NCBI GenBank assembly: GCA_035544895.1
Contig: DASZZM010000104.1
Location: 1 to 64,000 of the forward strand
DNA length: 64,000 bases
Reading direction: 5' to 3'
Source of the DNA: JASLEW01 sp035544895
GTDB lineage: Bacteria; Acidobacteriota; Thermoanaerobaculia; Multivoradales; UBA5704
The stretch's first letter is position 1. Every line of letters starts with the position of its first letter. The notes beneath the pieces are model-generated. The model had not been told where the DNA came from, did not search any database, and saw only the letters and a list, made by a program, of their open reading frames with translations. The translations under genes and the position numbers were made by a program. Positions 1-15,537 of this stretch are shown here, piece after piece.

Positions 1-141
<141 letters not shown>

Positions 142-184
142 CGCGCAAGGGGGCATCGGCAAGGGAAACGAAAGGCATGGTTAC

Positions 185-261
185 AGGCCAGTAGCTCGAA
201 CTGGTAGAGCATCGGTCTCCAAAACCGAGGGTTGGGGGTTCGAATCCCTCCTGGCCTGCCA
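185..261 (+). tRNA. tRNA-Trp (anticodon CCA)
   Basis: The acceptor stem pairs AGGCCAG (185-191) with CTGGCCT (251-257); the discriminator is G258 and the CCA end is encoded (259-261). The anticodon stem TCGGT/ACCGA encloses loop CTCCAAA with anticodon CCA at 219-221. The T-arm contains GGTTCGAATC. It lies between tuf and secE, the usual location of tRNA-Trp in many bacteria, and is probably co-transcribed with them. Confidence 0.96.
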
Positions 262-294
262 ACTCTTTTGAGATAGATCGGATCGGACGCCGGC

Positions 295-501
295 ATGATG
301 AATTGGTGGAAAAGGATCAGGGAGTTTCTCTCCGAGACCCGCTCGGAGATGCGGAAGGTCTCCTTCCCGTCGCGCGACGAGGTGGTCGGCACCACGGTCG
401 TGGTGGTGGTGACCAGCTTCGTCTTCGCGGTCTTCCTCTACATTGCGGACGTCATCATCCAGAAGGGCTACGTCGCGATCGTTCAGGTGTTCAGCCGATG
501 A
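295..501 (+). CDS. secE: Preprotein translocase subunit SecE
   Basis: This is a 68-residue protein of the short, single-span SecE type found outside the gamma-proteobacteria. The N-terminal amphipathic part (KRIREFLSETRSEMRKVSFPS) carries the family's conserved KVxxPS element and is followed by one hydrophobic helix (about residues 31-52). SecE clamps SecY in the plasma-membrane translocon. Two adjacent ATG codons (295, 298) could both start it. Its stop overlaps the start of nusG as ATGA, so the two are probably translationally coupled. Confidence 0.95.
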   Translation: MMNWWKRIREFLSETRSEMRKVSFPSRDEVVGTTVVVVVTSFVFAVFLYIADVIIQKGYVAIVQVFSR

Positions 502-1058
502 CCGACAGCACGGGTGGAGAGCAGGCGCGCGAGCGCAAGTGGTACATCGTCCATACCTACTCCGGCTTCGAGGAGCGGGTCAAGGAGACGCTGCGCCAGC
601 GGGCCGAGGCGCTCGACATGGCGGATGCGTTCGGCGAGATTCGCATCCCGACGGAGACGGTGGTGGAGTACAAGGGCGGGAAGAAGCGCGAGACCCAGCG
701 CAAGTTCTTCCCGGGCTACATCCTGGTCGAGATGGAGATGTCCGACGCCGCCTGGCACGTGGTCAAGAACACGCCCAAGGTGACGGGCTTCGTGGGCACG
801 GGCAAGAAGCCGACTCCGCTCTCCCAGGAGGAGGTCGACCAGATCCTCGAGCAGGTCGTGACCGCCAAGGAGAAGCCCAAGCCGAAGTACGTGTTCGAGA
901 AGTCTGAGCCGGTGCGCATCACCGACGGCCCCTTCAATAACTTCACGGGTGTGGTGGACGAGGTCAATCTCGACCGCAACACCCTGAAAGTCATGGTAAC
1001 CATCTTCGGCCGCCAAACCCCCGTCGAGCTCGACTTCTCCCAGGTCCAGAAGGTCTAG
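498..1058 (+). CDS. nusG: Transcription termination/antitermination protein NusG
   Basis: A 186-residue NusG of standard length. The NGN domain (RKWYIVHTYSGFEERVKETL, then the FFPGYILVEM core) occupies roughly residues 13-120. The C-terminal KOW domain (VRITDGPFNNFTGVVDEVN) covers about 135-186. NusG binds RNA polymerase through NGN and Rho or ribosomal S10 through KOW. The ATG at 498 overlaps the secE stop codon, which decides the start over an upstream in-frame ATG that would lie within secE. Confidence 0.97.
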   Translation: MTDSTGGEQARERKWYIVHTYSGFEERVKETLRQRAEALDMADAFGEIRIPTETVVEYKGGKKRETQRKFFPGYILVEMEMSDAAWHVVKNTPKVTGFVGTGKKPTPLSQEEVDQILEQVVTAKEKPKPKYVFEKSEPVRITDGPFNNFTGVVDEVNLDRNTLKVMVTIFGRQTPVELDFSQVQKV

Positions 1059-1091
1059 CCGCGCTGCGAGGCGGCGGGAGTACCAAGACTT

Positions 1092-1517
1092 ATGGCAAAG
1101 AAAATAATCGGCCAGATCAAGCTCCAGATCCCGGCGGCCCAGGCGACGCCGGCACCGCCGGTGGGTCCGGCGCTGGGCCAGGCCGGCGTCAACATCATGG
1201 ATTTCTGCAAGAACTTCAACGCCCGCACCCAGGGCCAGCCCGGCATGATCATCCCGGTGGTCATCACGGTCTACGCCGACCGCAGCTACACCTTCATCAC
1301 CAAGACGCCGCCGGCCGCGGTGCTGCTGCGCAAGGCGGCAGGGGTGGAGAAGGGCTCGGGCGAACCCAACAAGAAGAAGGTGGGCAAGGTCAGCAAGGCC
1401 CAGGTCGAGGAGATCGCCAAGACCAAGCTGCCCGATCTCAACGCGGCGAGCCTGGAGGCGGCGGTGCGCATCATCGAGGGGACGGCCCGCTCGATGGGGC
1501 TCGAGATCCAAGGTTAG
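1092..1517 (+). CDS. rplK: 50S ribosomal protein L11
   Basis: A 141-residue L11 of normal length, starting MAKKIIGQIKLQIPAAQATP with the proline-rich N-domain and the family pattern PPVGPALGQAGVNIM. The C-terminal domain (about residues 75-141) binds the GTPase-associated centre of 23S rRNA; RIIEGTARSMGLEI is the conserved ending. It follows nusG by 33 bases in the usual nusG-rplK-rplA order. A copy of a dispersed repeat begins at the base after the stop codon, separating it from rplA. Confidence 0.97.
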   Translation: MAKKIIGQIKLQIPAAQATPAPPVGPALGQAGVNIMDFCKNFNARTQGQPGMIIPVVITVYADRSYTFITKTPPAAVLLRKAAGVEKGSGEPNKKKVGKVSKAQVEEIAKTKLPDLNAASLEAAVRIIEGTARSMGLEIQG

Positions 1518-1605
1518 GGTGGGGGCGTCCCCTTCCCCCCCGAAGGGGTGGGAAGGGGATTGAGGGGTTGCGGGGGGAGATCCGATGGACGCTTTGAGAA
1601 GTCCA
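1518..1605. repeat. Dispersed intergenic repeat, copy 1
   Basis: This stretch shares a long common pattern with 3239-3380 and 59704-59810. It starts GGGGGCGTCCCC, then the arms CCCCTTCCC and GGGAAGGGG around a short loop, then GAGGGGTTGCGGGGGG and GATCC-AT-GACGCTTTGAG. It begins directly after the rplK stop. The GC-rich arms can fold into a hairpin, but there is no T-run. I do not recognise the family; a REP-like or MITE-like element is possible. Confidence 0.75.
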
Positions 1606-1684
1606 CGATCGTCAGGCCGTAGAGCTGTTACGTCCCTGGGGGTGGATGCAGACGGTGAGGACTAGGGAGAAGGAGAGAACCGAC

Positions 1685-2389
1685 GTGGCGAAGCATGGAA
1701 AGAAGTACCGCGAGGCGGTGGCCAAGGTCGAGCACCGGCCCTACCCGCTGGGCGACGCGATCGATCTGGTGAAGAACGCCTCCTACGTCAAGTTCGACGA
1801 GACGCTCGAGATCGTCATGCGCCTGGGCGTCGACCCGAAGCACGCGGACCAGATGGTGCGCGGCACGGTGGTGCTGCCCAACGGCCTGGGCAAGAAGGTG
1901 CGCATCCTGGTCTTCGCCTCGGGCGAGAAGATCCGCGAAGCCGAGGAAGCCGGCGCCGACTACGTGGGCGGCGAGGAGCTGGCCAAGAAGATCGAGACCG
2001 GGTGGATGGACTTCGAGGCGGTGGTCGCCACTCCGGACATGATGCGGGTGGTGGGGCGCCTGGGCAAGGTGCTCGGCCCGCGCGGCTTGATGCCCAACCC
2101 GAAGGCGGGCACCGTGGCCATGGACGTGTCCCGCGCAGTGCAGGAGATCAAGGCAGGCAAAGTCGAGTTCCGCGTCGACAAGACCGGCATCCTGCACGCG
2201 CCGGTCGGCAAGCTCAGCTTCGGCGCCGAGCAGCTCAAGGAGAACGCCGACGCCCTGATCGGCGCGGTGCTCAAGGCCAGGCCGAGCGCGGCCAAGGGAA
2301 AGTTCGTGAAGTCGGTCTCCATCTCCTCGACCATGGGGCCGGGGATCAAGGTGGACGAGAGCGCGCTGGTCGCCAGCGAGGGGAGTTGA
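1685..2389 (+). CDS. rplA: 50S ribosomal protein L1
   Basis: L1 forms the mobile stalk by the ribosomal E site and commonly autoregulates the L11-L1 message. The protein runs VAKHGKKYREAVAKVEHRPY through the conserved GLGKKVRILVF and LGPRGLMPNPKAGTV blocks to a normal L1 length of 234 aa. I chose GTG at 1685 because it gives the canonical MAKHGKKY-type N-terminus and has AAGGAGAG at about 1668-1675. An in-frame ATG at 1646 would add 13 atypical residues. The next gene, rplJ, begins 3 bases after the stop. Confidence 0.95.
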   Translation: MAKHGKKYREAVAKVEHRPYPLGDAIDLVKNASYVKFDETLEIVMRLGVDPKHADQMVRGTVVLPNGLGKKVRILVFASGEKIREAEEAGADYVGGEELAKKIETGWMDFEAVVATPDMMRVVGRLGKVLGPRGLMPNPKAGTVAMDVSRAVQEIKAGKVEFRVDKTGILHAPVGKLSFGAEQLKENADALIGAVLKARPSAAKGKFVKSVSISSTMGPGIKVDESALVASEGS

Positions 2390-2392
2390 CGA

Positions 2393-3202
2393 ATGCCACT
2401 GACACGCAGCGCCAAAGAGCAGCTCGTCGCCGAGTACCAGCAGGGGCTGGCGGCGGCGCCGCATGCCTTCATCCTGGGTTTCAAGGGAATCAGCGTGCCG
2501 CAGGTCACCGAGCTGCGCAATCGCGTGCGCGCGACCGGCGGCGAGTACTTGGTGGTCAAGAACAACCTGGCCCTGCGCGCCATCGACAGCGGCGCGCTGG
2601 CCGCTCTCAAGGAGCACTTCGTCGGCCCGACCGCGGTGGTGTACAGCGAGCGCGATCCGGTGGCCCTGGCCAAGGCGCTGACCGATTTCGCCAAGGAGGC
2701 GCCGGTCATCGAGTTCAAGGCCGGCCTGGTCGAGCGGCGGGCGGTGGAGGCCGGGCAGATCAAGGAGATCGCCCAGCTCCCCGGCCGCCAGGAGCTGATC
2801 GCCAAGCTCCTCTACCTGTTGCAGTCGCCCATCACCCGTCTGGCCCGCGTGCTCGCCGCCGTGCCGCAAAGCCTGGTCGTTGTGCTCGACCAGATCGGCA
2901 AGCAGAAGGAGAGCCAGGGCGCCGCAGCAGGTGAGGGGGGCCAGGCGGCAGCGGATGAGACCGGCCAGGCAACAGCGGGTGAGGCAGGCCAGGCGGCAGC
3001 GGCTGAAGCAGGCCAGGCAGAAGCCGGTGAAGCAGGCCAGGCGGCAGCGGGTGAGGAAGGCCCGGCGACAGCCGGTGAAGCAAGCCAGGCGGCAGCGGGT
3101 GAAGCAGGCCAGGCAGAAGCCGGTGAAGCAGGCCAGGCGGCAGCGGGTGAGGAAGGCCAGGCGGCAGCCGGTGAAGCAAGCCAGGCCGAGAACCCGGCCT
3201 GA
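2393..3202 (+). CDS. rplJ: 50S ribosomal protein L10 with long repetitive C-terminal tail
   Basis: L10 anchors the L7/L12 dimers of the ribosomal stalk. Residues 1-177 are a complete L10: an N-terminal rRNA-binding domain (LRNRVRATGGEYLVVKNNLA, AVVYSERDP) and a C-terminal helix (about 148-176) that carries the L12 sites in this family. The protein then continues for about 90 residues as eleven octapeptides of the type AGEAGQAA, making it 269 aa against the usual 165-180. The tail is acidic, low in complexity and built of 24-bp DNA units. The spacing to rplL is enlarged to 275 bases by a dispersed repeat. The core identification is certain; the role of the tail is unknown. Confidence 0.95.
   Translation: MPLTRSAKEQLVAEYQQGLAAAPHAFILGFKGISVPQVTELRNRVRATGGEYLVVKNNLALRAIDSGALAALKEHFVGPTAVVYSERDPVALAKALTDFAKEAPVIEFKAGLVERRAVEAGQIKEIAQLPGRQELIAKLLYLLQSPITRLARVLAAVPQSLVVVLDQIGKQKESQGAAAGEGGQAAADETGQATAGEAGQAAAAEAGQAEAGEAGQAAAGEEGPATAGEASQAAAGEAGQAEAGEAGQAAAGEEGQAAAGEASQAENPA
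2927..3190 (+). repeat. Eleven 24-bp tandem repeats coding the L10 tail
   Basis: Eleven in-frame 24-bp units encode octapeptides (residues 179-266 of L10), consensus A-G-E-A-G-Q-A-A with variants such as ADETGQAT, AGEEGPAT and AGEASQAE. A higher-order pattern of four units (AGEAGQAA, AGEE-x-x-A-x, AGEASQA-x, AGEAGQAE) appears once complete and once in part, indicating recent block duplication. All copies stay in frame, so the tail is under coding constraint or is very young. Confidence 0.9.
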
Positions 3203-3238
3203 TCTGAGGAAGTCAGTGGAACGAAACTTCGTGCGCCA

Positions 3239-3380
3239 GGGGTGGGGGCGTCCCCTTCCCCCCCGGCACCGCCGGGCAGGGACCCGGCGGCTTCGGAAAA
3301 CCGGGAAGGGGATCAGCGAGGGGTTGCGGGGGGAGATCCAATAGATGCTTTGAGTAGACCACTACCGCCGCATCGCAGTC
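3239..3380. repeat. Dispersed intergenic repeat, copy 2 (expanded loop)
   Basis: This is the same element as at 1518-1605 and 59704-59810, located 36 bases after the rplJ stop inside the rplJ-rplL gap. Between the CCCCTTCCC and GGGAAGGGG arms it carries about 40 extra bases containing GCCGGGCAGGGACCCGGCG, itself a small inverted repeat found again at 32277-32295. The right part matches copy 3 further than copy 1 does (CCACTACC...CATCGCAG). Confidence 0.75.
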
Positions 3381-3477
3381 GTCACTGCCGGTGGAGGCTA
3401 AGGAAAAGAGAAAACGATACGTATAGGCATTTCGCAACAGCCTCGGGTAGATTTGGGTCCGAGCGCAAGGAGAGACA

Positions 3478-3858
3478 ATGGCCATCGCGACGCAAGATTT
3501 CATCCAGCAGATCGACCAGATGACGGTGCTCGAGCTCAACGGCCTGGTCAAGGCGCTCGAAGAGCACTACGGAGTCTCGGCCGCTGCCGCCGCCGCGCCT
3601 GCGGCCGCCGCGGGCGCCGGCGCCGCCGCCGCCGCGGTCGAGGAGAAGACCGAGTTCGACGTCGTCCTCAAGGCGGTGGGCGAGAAGAAGATCAACGTCA
3701 TCAAGGCGGTGCGCGAGGTCACCAGCCTCGGCCTCAAGGAGGCCAAGGACCTCGTCGAGTCCGCCCCGGCGACCGTCAAGGAAGGCGTTTCCAAGGACGA
3801 GGCGGAAGCGGTCCGCAAGAAGTTCGAGGAGGCCGGGGCAACCGTCGAGATCAAGTAG
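3478..3858 (+). CDS. rplL: 50S ribosomal protein L7/L12
   Basis: A 126-residue L7/L12. It has an N-terminal dimerisation helix pair (residues about 1-33), an Ala/Gly-rich flexible hinge (about 36-55), and a C-terminal factor-binding domain containing EKTEFDVVLKAVGEKKINVI and the conserved GLKEAKDLVESAPATVKEG block. It recruits elongation and release factor GTPases. A good Shine-Dalgarno (AAGGAGAGACA) precedes the ATG. It follows rplJ as usual but across a repeat-bearing gap, which may alter the L10:L12 ratio. Confidence 0.97.
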   Translation: MAIATQDFIQQIDQMTVLELNGLVKALEEHYGVSAAAAAAPAAAAGAGAAAAAVEEKTEFDVVLKAVGEKKINVIKAVREVTSLGLKEAKDLVESAPATVKEGVSKDEAEAVRKKFEEAGATVEIK

Positions 3859-4281
3859 CGGAGGGGGGGCGCGAAACGTTCGACTTTGACAGGGCCAGGT
3901 GTCCGTGCGGCGGGCATGGCAAGGCCAGTCCGGGAATAAACCCCGGCGGCGCAGCTGTTGATGGGGTCGTGCACCATGCTTGGTGACCCGCTTCCAATGG
4001 AGAAGAGCGGGACCGGGCGTGGTGTCTCCCGCTTGAAGAATTACGGCCCCGACCTGTCTGGCTTCCGCGCTGGCCGCCCGCCTCGAAGAGGTGGGCACGG
4101 CCGCCCTGGCTCTGAGCGCTCAGAACGTTCAGAGCGCTCAGCCCGAACCCGCGGCGCCTGTCCCGCCGCGGCAGGCAATGGGCCGCGGCGGCCCCGGAGG
4201 CCCCGGCGGACATCAGAGGCATCACCGCAGGCGTCGTAGACGAGCTCACGTCCAGGCACCCAGGAGACACAAGGAAACCAT
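3859..4281. other. rplL-rpoB intergenic region without a gene
   Basis: This 423-base gap has no credible coding sequence. It contains a GC hairpin candidate near 3930-3945 (CCGGG/CCCGG) without a T-run, the 30-base near-palindrome at 4112-4141, and a purine-rich ribosome-binding stretch just before the rpoB ATG. In other bacteria this gap holds an attenuator or RNase processing site that separates ribosomal-protein from polymerase expression; that role here is inference. Confidence 0.6.
4112..4141. promoter_or_regulatory. 30-base near-perfect palindrome upstream of rpoB
   Basis: The sequence runs CTGAGCGCTC, AGAACGTTCA, GAGCGCTCAG. It equals its own reverse complement except at one symmetric pair of positions. 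The outer arms CTGAGCGCTC/GAGCGCTCAG are perfect and the centre is GAACGTTC. It lies 140 bases before rpoB. It could be a protein-binding operator or an RNA hairpin acting as an attenuator. No T-run follows, so a simple intrinsic terminator is unlikely. Confidence 0.55.
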
Positions 4282-8541
<4,260 letters not shown>

Positions 8542-8555
8542 TGGGAGGACTACAG

Positions 8556-12734
<4,179 letters not shown>

Positions 12735-12790
12735 GGGGCCGGCGGAGCGGGCTCGCCACGTTGGCGTAGAGCCCGAGAATCGGAAACTGA

Positions 12791-12817
12791 AAGGGCGGCC
12801 GCGCGGCCGCCCTTTTT
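12791..12817 (+). terminator. Intrinsic terminator of the rpoBC operon
   Basis: A perfect 12-bp stem AAGGGCGGCCGC (12791-12802) / GCGGCCGCCCTT (12803-12814) is followed directly by a T-run (five Ts counting the stem end). It lies 57 bases after the rpoC stop and before an unrelated toxin-antitoxin module. Confidence 0.9.
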
Positions 12818-12878
12818 CTATAGGTGCTGGCTACTTGTAGGGGAAGGCTTCGAGAGAGAGAGCAGCTGTCCAGGGCAG

Positions 12879-12924
12879 GCCTCGACCGGGGGCAAGTGGC
12901 CACCAGTGGTGGTAAGATAGGGCT
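12879..12924 (+). repeat. 46-bp imperfect direct repeat, left copy (TA promoter region)
   Basis: It matches 13670-13715 at 36 of 46 positions without gaps; the shared core is GTGGCCACCA, then TGGTA-GATAGG-CT. This copy contains CCACCA-G-TGGTGG, a perfect inverted repeat, and an extended -10-like TGG-TAAGAT (12910-12918) just upstream of the antitoxin. It is therefore probably the autoregulated promoter/operator of the toxin-antitoxin pair. The second copy lies beyond the toxin. Confidence 0.6.
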
Positions 12925-12943
12925 ACCTGGAGGTAGGGCGGCA

Positions 12944-13213
12944 ATGACCGAAGTCGGTGTCAAGGTTCTGAAGGATCGTTTGAGTCAGTATTTGCGGCGG
13001 GCCCGAGAGGGCGAGCGCATCGTGGTGACGGAGCGGGGCAAGCCGATCGCGCTGCTTTCCCCGATCGTGGAAGGCCCGGACACCCGGCTGGCCTGGAAGC
13101 TGGTGCGAAAGGGAGTTGCGAGCTGGGCAGGCGGCAAGCCCAAAGGATCGGAGAAGCCGCCGCGGGTTAGAGGGAAGAGTGCCGCGGAGATGATCGTGGA
13201 AGATCGGCGGTGA
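12944..13213 (+). CDS. Phd/YefM-type antitoxin
   Basis: An 89-residue protein beginning MTEVGVKVLKDRLSQYLRRA, then GERIVVTERGKPIALLSPI, the typical N-terminal DNA-binding fold of Phd/YefM antitoxins. The basic C-terminal part would wrap the toxin. The ATG has GGAGGT nine bases upstream. An inverted repeat (CCACCAGTGGTGG) lies just before, as expected for a self-repressing antitoxin. Its stop codon overlaps the toxin start as GTGA, the standard coupling of such pairs. Confidence 0.88.
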   Translation: MTEVGVKVLKDRLSQYLRRAREGERIVVTERGKPIALLSPIVEGPDTRLAWKLVRKGVASWAGGKPKGSEKPPRVRGKSAAEMIVEDRR

Positions 13214-13629
13214 TCGTCTACCTCGACACCAGCAGCCTGATCAAGCTTTACGTGAGCGAGGAGGGCACGCCGGAGATCCAGGCGCTCGTCGCGGCGGCGG
13301 AGCTGGTGGCCACCTCGGTCATCGCCTACCCAGAAGCCCGGAGCGCCTTGGCGCGGCTGCGGCGCGAAGGCGGCCTGACCGCAACCGAATATCAGGCGAC
13401 CCGCTCCGCGCTCGAGCGGGACTGGCAGCTCTTCCTCGCGCTGGAAGTGACCGAAGTGGTGTGGCGCGGCGCCGGCGAGCTCGCGGAACGGCGAGCCATA
13501 CGCGGCTTCGACAGCTTGCATCTCGCCTCTTACCTGACTCTCGCAGAGCTGAGCCCTGCCGAGGTGCGGTTTTCCTCCTTCGACGAGAAGCTGAACGGCG
13601 CGGCGCGAGCGGAGGCAGAGCACCGTTAG
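13210..13629 (+). CDS. PIN-domain toxin (VapC-like)
   Basis: A 139-residue PIN-domain ribonuclease. The first acidic residue is in MIVYLDTSSLIKLY (D6). The middle acidic residue is in the SVIAYPEARSALARL helix. The later conserved acidic residue is in the RGFDSLHLASYL helix, followed by FSSFDEKL. PIN toxins of toxin-antitoxin modules cut tRNA or rRNA under magnesium. It starts at GTG 13210, overlapping the antitoxin stop. The pairing of a Phd-like antitoxin with a PIN toxin is common. Confidence 0.88.
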   Translation: MIVYLDTSSLIKLYVSEEGTPEIQALVAAAELVATSVIAYPEARSALARLRREGGLTATEYQATRSALERDWQLFLALEVTEVVWRGAGELAERRAIRGFDSLHLASYLTLAELSPAEVRFSSFDEKLNGAARAEAEHR

Positions 13630-13669
13630 GTTGCGCGCCTCCTGCAGGATCTCAGGCGGCGTCGGGGCT

Positions 13670-13715
13670 GCCTCGATCGAATGCAGGTGGCCACCACCGC
13701 TGGTAGGATAGGACT
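13670..13715 (+). repeat. 46-bp imperfect direct repeat, right copy
   Basis: This is the partner of 12879-12924, lying 791 bases downstream with the toxin-antitoxin pair between. It retains the extended -10-like TGG-TAGGAT (13702-13710) but the inverted repeat is degraded (ACCA-CCGC-TGGT). It may drive the next gene, mark a past duplication, or be one boundary of a mobile toxin-antitoxin cassette. Confidence 0.55.
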
Positions 13716-13760
13716 CACGATCCATGTGTAGGATCGGCTCCGAGAGTCGGGGGGTGCGGA

Positions 13761-15011
13761 GTGCGCTACCTTCGCCTTACGTCAGGCCGCCGCGGCTGCG
13801 ACGTGACGATGAGCGAGTCTTGGCGGGCGGCGGGCCTTCTCGGGCTCCGTGCCGGTTTCTTCGGCGCGGCCGGCTTGCTGCTGGCGGCCGCCGGGCCGCT
13901 GGCGGCGGCGCCGCGCTGGGAGCAGGTCGCCGGGCCGTCCGGCGGCTTGGTGACGGCGCTGGCCCAGGCGCGTTCTTCCCCCGAGGTCCTGTGGGCGGGC
14001 ACCTATGCAGCCGGAGTCTTTCGCAGCACGGACGGCGGCGCGGGCTGGACGGCGGCGACCGGTCACGGCTTCCCGGCCGCTTCGGTCGCCGAGCTTGCCA
14101 TCGACCCGCGCGACGCGCGGACCGTCTTTGCGGCCACCGCCCTGGACGGGCAATACTCGCCGGAGAGCCTGATGCGCAGCAGCGACGGTGGCGCGACCTG
14201 GAGCGCCGTCGCCCCTCCCTGGGGCCTGGTCTCCGCGCTGGCCTTCGACCCGCGGCGCAGGGGGGTGCTGTACGCGGCGACCTCCTACGCCGAGACCTCC
14301 GGTCTGTACCGCACCGCCGACGCGGCCGGCAGCTGGGAGCTGGTGGGATTCTCCGGTCATACCGTGACCTCCGTCGCGATCGATCACCGCAGCTCGGCCG
14401 TCGTGTACGTCACGGCGTCCTCGGATGCAGGCTTTGGCGCCGCTGCCGACAGCGTCTGGAAGAGCACCGATCGGGGGCAGACCTGGAGCCGGCACACGTT
14501 CCCGTCCAGCGATCTGTATGGTTTGACCTTCGACGTGGCGCGCCCAGGCACTCTCTACTGCATCGCCTCGGGTCCCAGAGTCTCCAGGGTCTTGCGCTCG
14601 CGCGATGGGGGCTCCTCCTGGGAGGACCTGCCCCTGAACGAGGAGGTCAAGGACTATTACCTGGCGAGCCTCGAATCTTCCCCGAGCGGGGTGCTCTTCG
14701 CGGCGACCCCGCAAGGCCTCATTCGCAGCAGCGACGGCGGCGCGACGTTTGAAGCGATGAGCTGCGGGCTGGCGCGCGCCGGCGCGGTGTCGGCCCTGCT
14801 GATCGATCCCGAAGATCCGGCAAGACTCTACGCGGCGGGGGCGGGCGTCTGGCGCTGGGACGCGGCGGCGCGGTGCTGGCAGAGGATCGTCGAGGGGCTG
14901 CCCGTAAGCTTGTTTTCGGGCAGTATCGCCTTGGACGCGCGGCGCCCCGCGGTCCTCTATGCCGGCACGGAAGGCCGCGGTATCTACCGGCTGCAACTCG
15001 ACGCGGAATAG
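13761..15011 (+). CDS. Secreted Asp-box (BNR) repeat propeller protein
   Basis: A 416-residue protein with a hydrophobic N-terminal signal segment (GFFGAAGLLLAAAGPLAAA). At least six Asp-boxes (S-x-D-x-G-x-x-W type) follow: STDGGAGW, SSDGGATW, a TADAAGSW variant, STDRGQTW, SRDGGSSW and SSDGGATF. Each sits in a strand-rich repeat with LYAAT or LYAGT motifs, which indicates a sialidase/sortilin-like beta-propeller. No catalytic glycosidase residues are obvious, so a binding or scaffolding role outside the membrane is more likely. The start is uncertain: GTG 13761 or ATG 13809; the latter still leaves a signal peptide. Confidence 0.8.
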   Translation: MRYLRLTSGRRGCDVTMSESWRAAGLLGLRAGFFGAAGLLLAAAGPLAAAPRWEQVAGPSGGLVTALAQARSSPEVLWAGTYAAGVFRSTDGGAGWTAATGHGFPAASVAELAIDPRDARTVFAATALDGQYSPESLMRSSDGGATWSAVAPPWGLVSALAFDPRRRGVLYAATSYAETSGLYRTADAAGSWELVGFSGHTVTSVAIDHRSSAVVYVTASSDAGFGAAADSVWKSTDRGQTWSRHTFPSSDLYGLTFDVARPGTLYCIASGPRVSRVLRSRDGGSSWEDLPLNEEVKDYYLASLESSPSGVLFAATPQGLIRSSDGGATFEAMSCGLARAGAVSALLIDPEDPARLYAAGAGVWRWDAAARCWQRIVEGLPVSLFSGSIALDARRPAVLYAGTEGRGIYRLQLDAE

Positions 15012-15020
15012 CTCCGGGCG

Positions 15021-15479
15021 GTGCGGATCCGCGACTATCTGCCGAGTGATTTCGAGCGGCTCTACGAGATCGATCATGCGGCGTTCTCGGCGGAGCTGGC
15101 ATACTCGCGCGAGGAGCTGGCCCACTACGTGGCGGCGCGCGGCGGGCGCACGGTGGTGGCAGAGGAGGGCGGGGGGATCGTGGGCTTCGCGGTCGGCGGC
15201 GGGCGGCGGGGGTTGGGGCATATCGTGACCCTCGACGTGGCGCCGCAGTGGCAGCGCCAGGGGATCGGCAGCCGGCTGCTCGCCGAGCTGGAGGCGTCGC
15301 TCGCGCGGCAGGGGGCGAGGGCGATCGCGCTCGAGACGGCGGTTGGCGAAGAGGGAGCGCGGCACTTCTACGAGAAGCACGGTTATGTGGTCGTCGAGCG
15401 CATCCGCGGGTACTATGACGGCGGTCTCGACGCCTTCTTGATGATCAAGCGGCTTTCCCGCGCCGTGCGCGCTCCCTAA
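15021..15479 (+). CDS. GNAT-family N-acetyltransferase (RimI-like)
   Basis: A 152-residue acetyltransferase. The N-terminal IRDYLPSDFERLYEIDHAAF is typical of RimI-like GNATs. The acetyl-CoA loop is DVAPQWQRQGIGSRLL (Q-x-x-G-I-G) at about residues 72-87, and the C-terminal HFYEKHGYVVVERIRGYY strand-helix completes the fold. The substrate (protein N-terminus or small amine) cannot be told from sequence. It starts at GTG 15021, 10 bases after the propeller gene, so the two may be co-transcribed. Confidence 0.85.
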   Translation: MRIRDYLPSDFERLYEIDHAAFSAELAYSREELAHYVAARGGRTVVAEEGGGIVGFAVGGGRRGLGHIVTLDVAPQWQRQGIGSRLLAELEASLARQGARAIALETAVGEEGARHFYEKHGYVVVERIRGYYDGGLDAFLMIKRLSRAVRAP

Positions 15480-15537
15480 TCGTGCTATATTTCAATTCGG
15501 AGGGTGTTCTGGGCCGCGCGCCCGTGGAGGTCGAACG

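Noticed and set aside
303..1058. Longer NusG start at 303
   Set aside because: It would lie within secE and add unrelated residues; ATG 498 gives the normal NusG N-terminus and overlaps the secE stop.
3925..3950. Possible intrinsic terminator after rplL
   Set aside because: The CCGGG/CCCGG hairpin is short and not followed by a T-run.
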